14,992 nucleotides of DNA. Origin: CAZCBN01 sp964496975. GTDB lineage: Bacteria > Planctomycetota > Phycisphaerae > Phycisphaerales > UBA1924. Both the position numbers and the translations under genes were made by a program. The notes below the pieces were generated by a model that did not search any database, was not told the origin of the DNA, and saw only the letters and a list, made by a program, of their open reading frames with translations. The DNA lies in NCBI GenBank assembly GCA_964496975.1, contig CAZCBN010000074.1, positions 1 to 14,992 of the forward strand. The letters run 5' to 3'. Numbering within the stretch: position 1 is the stretch's first letter; every line of letters starts with the position of its first letter. This document shows, one piece after another, positions 1 to 5,768 of the stretch.

Positions 1-31
1 GGGTTTTCATTCGGGGCGCCCCCCGCGCCGA

Positions 32-61
32 GTGGCCCGCGTGCACACACACCGCTACGCT
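32..61 (+). promoter_or_regulatory. Candidate promoter for the ATP synthase cluster
   Basis: A TACGCT hexamer at 56-61 is identical to the box directly in front of the degP-like gene in this window. GTGGCC at 32-37 lies 18 bases upstream and resembles the TTGGCC -35 box of the PhzF-family gene. Transcription would begin near 68 and give a leader of about 135 bases before the atpI-like start at 202. The call rests on pattern similarity only; a promoter further left is equally possible. Confidence 0.3.
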
Positions 62-62
62 T

Positions 63-102
63 GCGGCCCCGCAGCAACGCCTGCTGCCGGCCGCGCGGCC
101 GG
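63..102 (+). other. Structured leader: overlapping alternative hairpins
   Basis: Two inverted repeats share bases. The longer hairpin pairs GCGGCC (63-68) with GGCCGC (89-94) and GCAGCA (71-76) with TGCTGC (82-87), leaving a small CC/C internal loop and a 5-base loop. The second is the perfect 16-base palindrome CCGGCCGCGCGGCCGG at 87-102, which competes for 87-94. They could be a terminator for a gene to the left or a leader structure of the ATP synthase transcript; no T-run follows. The remainder of 1-201 shows no recognisable gene. Confidence 0.4.
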
Positions 103-201
103 TGTGGGCGGCCGGTGCGGGCGGGGACGATCGCCCACGCGGGGCGAACGCCGCAAACGCCGCCTGAATGGCGCTGCCCGATTGGCGCCGCCTGATTGGT
201 C

Positions 202-663
202 ATGATCCGCCCGCTCACCCCATCCCCGGCTGCACCCGCGACGCGCCCCGGCGCCCGCGGGAGCGATTGGTCGCAGGCCGCGGGCGTTGCCACGCTCGCC
301 GCGGCCTCCGCGCTGCCGGTGGGCTCGGCGGTGTGGATGGGTCTGGGCGGCGCGGCCGCGTCCCGGGCGACGCTGCTCGCGTCGCTCGCGGTGCTCGCCG
401 CGACGCTCGCGGGGCGGCTTGCGTTCCGGGTCTTGCGTGCGGCTCTTTCGCACGCCCAGCCGGCGATGGTGTTCATCGCGGCCCAGGCGGCGCGGCACGG
501 GGCGACGGCGGCGCTGGGGGCCGCGGTCTTCTTCGCGGCCTCGCCTGAGCCGGTGGCGTTTGTCGTCGCGCTGGTCGCGTCGGCGTTGCTTGTGTTGACG
601 GTTGAAACCGCCGCGGCCGCCTCGGCCGCCGGCGCGGGGCGGGTCGCCGAGGTGCCAGCATGA
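202..663 (+). CDS. Small membrane protein at the head of the atp cluster, AtpI-like
   Basis: This 153-residue protein has about four predicted membrane segments, near residues 26-46, 55-77, 88-113 and 116-137, after a basic, proline-rich N-terminus. Its sequence is too Ala-rich and generic to identify by motif. The call as an ATP synthase subunit I-like protein, a family linked to c-ring assembly and ion handling, rests on position, size and topology. I prefer the ATG at 202; a TTG two codons earlier (196) is also in frame. No clear Shine-Dalgarno sequence precedes it. Its TGA stop (661-663) overlaps the atpB start in an ATGA quartet, so atpB translation is probably coupled to it. It could also be an unrelated small membrane protein. 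Confidence 0.55.
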   Translation: MIRPLTPSPAAPATRPGARGSDWSQAAGVATLAAASALPVGSAVWMGLGGAAASRATLLASLAVLAATLAGRLAFRVLRAALSHAQPAMVFIAAQAARHGATAALGAAVFFAASPEPVAFVVALVASALLVLTVETAAAASAAGAGRVAEVPA

Positions 664-1622
664 TGAGTCTCCTGTCCACGGGGGTGCTGATGCCGCTGCT
701 CTTCGCCGCCGGGGCGAACCCCCTGGAGCACGTGAAGAACCACCCCACCGTCGTCTCCGAGGACGGCTGGTGGATCTGGTCGGCCAACCAGACGAACCTG
801 GTGCTCACGGGCGTGATCATGCTCGTGCTCGGGCCGTGGCTCGCCAAGCAGATCCGCACCGGCCCCGCGGACGAGGGCACGGACCGCTACGTCACCAAGC
901 ACATCTTCGCCCGGCTGGTCGAGGTGATCTGCCTGTACCTGAAGAACGAGGCCGTCGGCCCCCTGCTCGGCAAGCGGGCGGATCGGTTCATGCCGTTCCT
1001 GTGGACGCTCTTCTTCTTCATTCTGATCAACAACCTGCTGGGCCTTGTGCCCCTGCTGGACGCGTGGCACGCCTTCAAGGGCGAGGTGACGCACACCGCG
1101 CCCATCGGCGGCACGGCCACCCAGAACCCCTGGGTGAACGCGATGCTCGCCATCTGCTCCTTCGCCGCGATCAACATCGCGGGCATCCGCCAGCTCGGCG
1201 TGAAGGGCTACCTGATGCACCTCACGGGCGGCGCGCCCTGGTACATCTGGCCCATCATCGTGCCGATCGAGGTGATCAGCATCTTCGTGAAGCCCTTCGC
1301 CCTCACGGTGCGTCTGTTCGCCAACATGACGGCGGGCCACACGCTGATGGCGACGTTCTTCATGTTCATCGGCCTCGTCACGGTGCCGGGGGTCAGCCTC
1401 GCCATCTCGGGCCCGGTCACGGTGCTGTCCGCCGTCGCGGCCACGGCGCTGTACTTCCTTGAGCTGTTCGTGGCCTTCCTGCAGGCGTTCATCTTCATGT
1501 TCCTGACGGCGGTGTTCATCGCCCTGCTGTCTCACCACGACCATAACCATGAACATGGCCATGAACACGCCCACGGCCACGAGCATGACCACGGCCACGG
1601 CCCCGCCGTCGCCCACGCCTGA
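660..1622 (+). CDS. atpB: F-type ATP synthase subunit a, with His-rich C-terminal tail
   Basis: Subunit a of the Fo membrane sector forms the two half-channels that carry protons to and from the c-ring. The 320-residue protein shows the family core. Arg218 in LTVRLFANMTAGH corresponds to the essential E. coli Arg210, His227 occupies the Glu219 position, and Gln275 in LQAF matches Gln252. Membrane helices lie near residues 46-62, 111-131, 159-174, 196-216, 228-246 and 256-290. A loop of roughly 25 residues (about 133-158) follows the NNLLGLVP helix. Residues 292-320 form an unusual tail with 13 histidines alternating with Glu, Asp, Gly and Ala. From the usual topology of subunit a this tail would face the cytoplasm. 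The start overlaps the upstream stop (ATGA); a second ATG lies at 663. Confidence 0.97.
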   Translation: MMSLLSTGVLMPLLFAAGANPLEHVKNHPTVVSEDGWWIWSANQTNLVLTGVIMLVLGPWLAKQIRTGPADEGTDRYVTKHIFARLVEVICLYLKNEAVGPLLGKRADRFMPFLWTLFFFILINNLLGLVPLLDAWHAFKGEVTHTAPIGGTATQNPWVNAMLAICSFAAINIAGIRQLGVKGYLMHLTGGAPWYIWPIIVPIEVISIFVKPFALTVRLFANMTAGHTLMATFFMFIGLVTVPGVSLAISGPVTVLSAVAATALYFLELFVAFLQAFIFMFLTAVFIALLSHHDHNHEHGHEHAHGHEHDHGHGPAVAHA

Positions 1623-1698
1623 TCGACCGATTGCACGCACCGCCGCCCGCGAGGGCGTCGAAACGAGTCACCCGATCCGTCAGAAAGAAGAGACCACC

Positions 1699-2034
1699 AT
1701 GAAGACCATGAAGAACGTCGCCCTCGCCCTCGCCGGCCTCGCCATCGCCGGCACCGACATGGCCTCGGCCCAGGCCCTCAGCGCCGCCGAGCAGGCCACC
1801 GTCGCCGAGCAGGGCAACCAGCTCTTCAAGGGCCTCGCGGCCCTCGGCGCCGGCCTCGCCGTCGTCGGCGGCGGCCTGGGCATCGGCCTCATCGGCAAGT
1901 CGGCCCTCGAGTCGATCGCCCGCCAGCCCGAGGCCGCCGGCCCGATCGGCCAGAACATGATCGTCGGCGCCGGCCTCATCGAAGGTGCGACGCTCGCCGC
2001 CGTCCTGGTCGGCCTGCTCGCCCTCATCCTCTGA
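1699..2034 (+). CDS. atpE: F-type ATP synthase subunit c, with signal-peptide-like N-terminus
   Basis: Subunit c is the proteolipid that oligomerises into the rotating c-ring of Fo. The 111-residue product is longer than the usual 75-90 because residues 1-24 look like a cleavable signal peptide (MKTMK, hydrophobic run, ASA). Helix 1 carries the glycine series G57, G59, G61, G63 that packs helices in the ring. The polar loop is R75-Q76-P77. Helix 2 holds the ion-binding carboxylate Glu95 in GLIEGATL. The positions that are Gln32 and Ser66 in the sodium-binding Ilyobacter protein are Ile62 and Gly96 here, so proton coupling is inferred. An AAGAAGAG stretch just upstream of ATG 1699 is a plausible ribosome binding site, and an earlier in-frame start would add non-conserved sequence overlapping atpB. 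Spacing to atpB is 76 bases. Confidence 0.96.
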   Translation: MKTMKNVALALAGLAIAGTDMASAQALSAAEQATVAEQGNQLFKGLAALGAGLAVVGGGLGIGLIGKSALESIARQPEAAGPIGQNMIVGAGLIEGATLAAVLVGLLALIL

Positions 2035-2073
2035 TGACGCTGGCTCTGTCGCGCCGGCTCTGATGGTGCCGGC

Positions 2074-2094
2074 CCGGCCCCACCGCGGGGCCGG
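2074..2094 (+). other. Perfect hairpin in the atpE-atpF gap
   Basis: CCGGCCCC at 2074-2081 is perfectly complementary to GGGGCCGG at 2087-2094 around the 5-base loop ACCGC. It lies 40 bases after the atpE stop, in a 242-base gap (2035-2276) with no convincing gene. No T-run follows. It could stabilise an atpE-proximal transcript or partly terminate transcription, which would help make c subunits in excess of b. Confidence 0.5.
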
Positions 2095-2276
2095 TTGCCT
2101 CGTCGCACACGCCGCCGATCTGCCGCGCCCCGTCGCGCGGAACCGGCCGCGGCGCGACGCCCCGATCGCTCTGCGTGCCCCGCGGCCTCGGCCCGCGCGG
2201 CACGATTCGTCACCGCACCCGGGACGCCCCGCCCCGGGCGCACGCCACCGGAGCCCCGCCCATGCGAGCCCCGTCC

Positions 2277-2966
2277 ATGAAGGCCTTTCTGACCCTGGTC
2301 ACCCTGCTGCTCACCGCGGCCCTCGGCCCCGCGGCGTTTGCCGCGAGCGAGATGGCGGCGCCCGAGCCCGCCGGTCATGCCGCCCACGCCGACGGGGCCG
2401 CCCACGCTGACGATCACGGCGACGCCGGCCACGGCGGCGGCCACGCCGAGGGCCCGGGCCTGGGCCCCATCCCGACGCACAAGGAGGGCATCGCGCCGGC
2501 CATCACGGCGATCATCGTCTTCCTGCTCGTGCTCGCGCTGCTCTCCGTCGCCGTGTGGCCGCAGATCCAGAAGGGCCTGGACGACCGGAACAACAAGATC
2601 CGCTCTGAGATCGAGTCGGCCGAGGCCGCGCGGGCCCAGGCCAAGGCGGCGCTCGACGAGTACAACCGCTCCCTTTCGCAGGCCCGGGCCGAGGCGGCGA
2701 AGATGCTGGAGAACACCAAGTCCGAGCAGGCCGCCCTGGCCGCCGAGCTGAAAGCCAAGGCCGACCGCGAGCTGTCCGACATGCGTGACCGGGCGATGCG
2801 CGACATCGACGCCGCCCGCAAGGCCGCGCTCTCCGACATTTACAACGAGTCGGTCACCCTCGCCGGCGCGATGGCGTCCAAGATCCTGAAGCGCGAGGTG
2901 ACGGTCACCGACCGCGACCGCCTGCTGGAAGAGTCTCTCCGCGAGCTCTCCTCCGCCCGCAACTGA
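2277..2966 (+). CDS. atpF: F-type ATP synthase subunit b, with signal peptide and His-rich segment
   Basis: Subunit b forms the peripheral stalk that holds F1 against Fo. I chose the ATG at 2277 (229 residues) because it begins with a clean signal peptide: MK, hydrophobic residues 3-19 and an AFA cleavage site ending at Ala22. The in-frame ATG at 2262 would add only five residues. Residues 23-70 form an unusual linker with seven histidines (34, 37, 43, 47, 52, 56, 68), Gly, Ala, Asp and Pro. The membrane anchor spans about 72-94 and ends in VWPQI. A long Ala/Glu/Arg-rich amphipathic helix follows (about 98-205), typical of the b dimer, with a C-terminal part that would contact delta. The linker is expected on the outer face of the membrane. 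Subunit b proteins in planctomycete-type bacteria often carry signal peptides (family knowledge). Confidence 0.94.
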   Translation: MKAFLTLVTLLLTAALGPAAFAASEMAAPEPAGHAAHADGAAHADDHGDAGHGGGHAEGPGLGPIPTHKEGIAPAITAIIVFLLVLALLSVAVWPQIQKGLDDRNNKIRSEIESAEAARAQAKAALDEYNRSLSQARAEAAKMLENTKSEQAALAAELKAKADRELSDMRDRAMRDIDAARKAALSDIYNESVTLAGAMASKILKREVTVTDRDRLLEESLRELSSARN

Positions 2967-3001
2967 GGCCGGGCCAACGCCCGCACCGACCGGAGCCCAG
3001 C

Positions 3002-3604
3002 ATGCCCCTCGTTGAATCGCAGCCCGACGCGCTCGCCAATATCTACGCCCGCAGTCTCTTTGAGCTCGCCGCCGCCGAGGGGCCGCAGACGGCCGAGACG
3101 GTTCTGGGCGAGCTGGAGGACGTGCTCGAGCTCGCGCGGCAGGACCCGCGGTTCTCCGAGTTCCTCTCCTCGCTCGTGGTGAGCCAGGCGAGCCGCGACC
3201 GCTCGCTCGAGACGATCTTCACCGGCCGGGCGTCGCCGCTCACGCTCCGGTTCCTGCGCGTTCTGAACGCCAAGGGCCGGCTCGCGCACCTGCCCGCCGT
3301 CACCGCCGCGTTCACGCAGCAGGTGCAGAACGCCTTCGGCCGCGTCGAGATCGACGTCTTCACCGCCGAGTCGCTGAACGACGCGGAGAAGGGCGTGCTC
3401 CGCCAGCGGCTTTCCTCGCGTCTCGGCAAGGACGTCATCATCCACGGCTACACCGAGCCCGCCATGCTCGGCGGCATCAAGCTCCGCATCGGCGACCAGC
3501 TCATCGACGACTCGCTGGCCACCCACCTGCGCCGCATGAAGGACGCCCTGACCGCCAACGGCGGCCCGCGCATCCGCTCCGAAGCCGATCGGCTCATGAA
3601 CTGA
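3002..3604 (+). CDS. atpH: F-type ATP synthase subunit delta (OSCP)
   Basis: Delta links the b stalk to the top of the alpha3beta3 head. The 200-residue protein has the helical N-terminal domain starting with ALANIYARSLFELA (10-23), which normally contacts alpha. It ends with the family signature around 156-174, LGGIKLRIGDQLIDDSL. GGAG a few bases before ATG 3002 is a plausible ribosome binding site, and the gap to atpF is 35 bases, so the two are probably cotranscribed. In most bacteria atpA follows directly; here it does not. The next 295 bases are non-coding and the next gene is convergent pyruvate kinase. Delta is thus encoded with the Fo genes, away from the subunits of the head it caps. 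Confidence 0.96.
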   Translation: MPLVESQPDALANIYARSLFELAAAEGPQTAETVLGELEDVLELARQDPRFSEFLSSLVVSQASRDRSLETIFTGRASPLTLRFLRVLNAKGRLAHLPAVTAAFTQQVQNAFGRVEIDVFTAESLNDAEKGVLRQRLSSRLGKDVIIHGYTEPAMLGGIKLRIGDQLIDDSLATHLRRMKDALTANGGPRIRSEADRLMN

Positions 3605-3663
3605 TTCGCCAACGGCGCGCTCACGCCGGAGGCCGCGCACACAGCGACGTAGGCCGATGCGCC

Positions 3664-3687
3664 GACCCGACGCGATGGCGTCGGGTC
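3664..3687 (+). terminator. Candidate terminator hairpin after atpH
   Basis: GACCCGACGC (3664-3673) pairs perfectly with its reverse complement at 3678-3687 around the loop GATG. It starts 59 bases after the atpH stop. No T-run follows, so it would be a non-canonical terminator or an mRNA 3'-end stabiliser. Being symmetric, it could also stop leftward transcripts running past pyk. Confidence 0.55.
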
Positions 3688-3870
3688 ACCGCGGCGAAAC
3701 AGCGCGCACACGAATCAACCGGCCGTGAACCCTGCCTCTCGCCGGCCCGCTCGGCGCGTGACGCTGCGGGATACCTCACAACACCGCGGGATGCGCCGCG
3801 ACGCCGTTCAGCACGCCTCGCCGGCAGCGCGTCACGCCGACAGCCGTCATCGACGCGCACGCACGCCCGC

Positions 3871-3888
3871 TCGCGGCCGCAGCCGCGA
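3871..3888 (-). terminator. Candidate terminator hairpin after pyk
   Basis: TCGCGGC (3871-3877) and GCCGCGA (3882-3888) form a perfect 7-bp stem with a 4-base loop, starting 11 bases beyond the pyk stop on the minus strand. No T-run follows, so this is inferred from position and structure. Confidence 0.4.
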
Positions 3889-3899
3889 CCGGGGGCTGC

Positions 3900-5495
3900 T
3901 CACTTGCCCGGGGCCTGGTCCACACGGAAGCCCGTGTTCGGGTCGCCCACGCGAAGGATCGCGAGGATGTCGGGCACGATGGTCGAGCCCAGGGGCTTCG
4001 CCGAGATCATGATCACGGCATCGCCCTTGTCCACCCAGCCGCGGGCGAGCAGGAAGGACTCGACGTTGTCGGTCCAGGAGGCGAGCGTGCCGTCGGCGGG
4101 GGGCTGGCAGTGCACGGGCGTCACGCCGCCGAGCAGGGTCATCCGCCGCGCGGCGATCTCGCTGCTGGTGAAGGCGACGATCGGGATCCGGAAGTCGTGG
4201 TGCGACAGGTACCGCGCCATGCCGCCCATCTGCGACCACACCGCAATGGCCCGCGCGTTCGCGCGACGGGCGATCTCCCACGCCCCCGCGGCGAGCGCCG
4301 CCGAGCGGTGCGGAAGCTCCTGGAGTTTGTCCGCCTGGGGCGTGGCGTGGGGCAGCTCGTCGATCCGGTCCTCGGCGGCGCGGATGATGCGGTGCATCGT
4401 CTCAACGACCACGTCGGGGTGCTTGCCCATCGCGGTCTCGCCCGAGAGCATCACGGCGTCCGCGCCGTCGAAGATCGCGTTCGCGACGTCCGACGCCTCC
4501 GCCCGCGTGGGCGAGATGTTCTCGATCATCGTCTCGAGCATCTGCGTCGCGACGATGCAGGGCTTCCCGTACCGGGCCGCGAGCGCGACGATCTGCTTCT
4601 GCGCCACCGGGACGTAGTACACGTCCATCTCAACGCCGAGGTCGCCCCGCGCCACCATCACCCCGTCGGTCGCCTCCATGATCGACTCAAGGTTCGCCAG
4701 CGCCTGCGGCTTCTCGATCTTCGCGATCACGGGGATCTTGCTCGCGAGCGGGTCGCGCCCGCGGTCGGCCCGCGACGAGCACATCCCTTCGAGCCGCTGC
4801 TGCAGCTCGCGGATCTCGTCCGCGGTGCGCACGAAGGAGAGGGCGAAGTAGTCGACGCCGTGGTGCACGCCCCACTCGACGCACGCCCAGTCCTGCTCCG
4901 TGATCGCCGGCATGGACAGGTCCGACTCGGGCAGGTTGATGCCCTTCTTCGACGTGATCCGCCCGCCGTGCGTCACTCGGCAGCGCAGCTCCTTGCCCAT
5001 CACCCGGTCCACCGCGAGCATGCGGATCGCCCCGTCGTTCACGAGCACGCGCTGCCCGGGGTCAACGTCGCTGAACAGCGCCTCGAACGACGCGCCGAAC
5101 ACCGCCGCCACGTCCGACCCCTCGGGCATCCGGAACGCCTCGGGCGTGCCCGTGCGGAAGATCACGTCCTGCCCCGTCTTCACGACGATGCCGCCGCCCT
5201 CGTCCACGTCGGGCACCAGCGTGACCCGCATCTTCGGGCCCTGCAGGTCGCCCAGCACGCCCACCGGCCGGCCCAGCGAGGCCGCGACCGAGCGCACCGT
5301 GTTGAGCCGCGTGAGCTGGCTGTCCAGTTTGCCGTGCGAGAAGTTCAGGCGGAAGATGTTCACGCCCGCCTCGATCAGCCGCTCGATCATCTCGGGCGAG
5401 TCCGACGCCGGTCCCAGCGTCGCCACGATCTTGGCGTGCGCGGGGTACCGGTGTGTGTGGCGGCCCAGTGTCGTGCGGAGTAGACCAGGCGTCAT
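3900..5495 (-). CDS. pyk: Pyruvate kinase
   Basis: Pyruvate kinase transfers phosphate from phosphoenolpyruvate to ADP, the last step of glycolysis, in the cytoplasm. The 531-residue protein has the N-terminal motif KIVATLGPAS (22-31), FRLNFSHG (48-55), the active-site block VIAKIEKPQA with catalytic Lys259 and metal ligand Glu261, RGDLG with Asp285, and ATQML with Thr317. The C-terminal allosteric-type domain covers about 395-525. LGDLQGPKMRV (81-91) has Lys88 where potassium-dependent enzymes have Glu (rabbit Glu117), the potassium-independent signature also seen in E. coli PykA. I chose the ATG at 5495: a GGAAGGA ribosome binding site lies about ten bases upstream, and the open frame to 5669 adds 58 low-complexity residues. 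It is convergent with atpH and divergent from the SDR gene. Confidence 0.97.
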   Translation of the reverse strand: MTPGLLRTTLGRHTHRYPAHAKIVATLGPASDSPEMIERLIEAGVNIFRLNFSHGKLDSQLTRLNTVRSVAASLGRPVGVLGDLQGPKMRVTLVPDVDEGGGIVVKTGQDVIFRTGTPEAFRMPEGSDVAAVFGASFEALFSDVDPGQRVLVNDGAIRMLAVDRVMGKELRCRVTHGGRITSKKGINLPESDLSMPAITEQDWACVEWGVHHGVDYFALSFVRTADEIRELQQRLEGMCSSRADRGRDPLASKIPVIAKIEKPQALANLESIMEATDGVMVARGDLGVEMDVYYVPVAQKQIVALAARYGKPCIVATQMLETMIENISPTRAEASDVANAIFDGADAVMLSGETAMGKHPDVVVETMHRIIRAAEDRIDELPHATPQADKLQELPHRSAALAAGAWEIARRANARAIAVWSQMGGMARYLSHHDFRIPIVAFTSSEIAARRMTLLGGVTPVHCQPPADGTLASWTDNVESFLLARGWVDKGDAVIMISAKPLGSTIVPDILAILRVGDPNTGFRVDQAPGK

Positions 5496-5768
5496 AGCGA
5501 GCGCATCCTTCCCGTGCACGCGGCACCCCGCGCCCCGCCGCCCCGGGCGGCAAACGCCGCCGCGGATCACGGGCGCGGCTTGGCGCCGCACGCCGCCCGA
5601 TCCCCCGTCGCGGCGTCGGCCGTGCGAGACCATCGGCGGTCGCGGCCGCCATGGTAGGGTGGTCATCACGCCGCGAGGCCTGAACCGCCCACGCGCTCGC
5701 CACGCTCCCCCAGAGCACCCCGCGCCGCACGCACCCCGCCCGGGCCGCGCCGCCGAGACCAGCCCACC
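5496..5768. promoter_or_regulatory. Divergent regulatory region between pyk and the SDR gene
   Basis: This 273-base gap must hold the promoters of both divergent genes. TACCAT (minus, 5656-5651) and TAGGGT (plus, 5655-5660) are back-to-back -10-like boxes sharing a few bases, but neither has a convincing -35 box. They overlap one arm of an imperfect palindrome at 5630-5654. The GGAAGGA ribosome binding site of pyk is near 5506-5512. No gene is supported in the gap. Confidence 0.4.
5630..5654. repeat. Imperfect palindrome, candidate operator
   Basis: CCAT (5630-5633) plus GGCGG (5635-5639) pair with CCGCC (5646-5650) plus ATGG (5651-5654), leaving a single bulged C at 5634 and a 6-base centre. 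The right arm overlaps the two TANNNT boxes, so it could be a repressor site or an RNA hairpin in the pyk leader. GC-rich chance palindromes are common here. Confidence 0.3.

Larger units (their letters stand above)
3605..3899. other. Intergenic region between convergent atpH and pyk
   Basis: These 295 bases contain no ORF with family resemblance or credible coding character. What can be seen is a perfect 10-bp hairpin at 3664-3687 and a 7-bp hairpin at 3871-3888, each suited to end one of the two converging transcripts. No start of an atpA gene, tRNA or repeat array is visible. Confidence 0.7.

Noticed and set aside
2..205. Open frame from the left edge whose TGA overlaps the ATG at 202 in an ATGA quartet, suggesting the end of an upstream atpZ-like gene.
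   Set aside because: The translation is Arg/Gly/Pro-rich, has no membrane helix or family motif, and crosses the strong hairpins. All three forward frames are open for most of this stretch, as expected in such GC-rich DNA.
2175..2276. Earlier starts for subunit b at 2175 or 2262.
   Set aside because: The ATG at 2277 begins exactly at a canonical signal peptide; upstream residues are Arg/Pro-rich and would spoil it.
3621..4012. Small open frames in the atpH-pyk gap (minus 3621-3860 and plus 3725-4012).
   Set aside because: Both are Arg/Ala-rich without motifs or ribosome binding sites; one covers both arms of the 10-bp hairpin and the other runs into the pyk coding region.
4110..5483. A 457-codon plus-strand frame opposite pyk.
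   Set aside because: It is Arg/His/Asp-rich with no motif and is fully explained as the complement of the pyk reading frame.
5496..5669. N-terminal extension of pyruvate kinase by 58 residues to an ATG at 5669.
   Set aside because: The added residues are low-complexity and unlike any pyruvate kinase N-terminus, while the ATG at 5495 has a good ribosome binding site and gives the normal family start.
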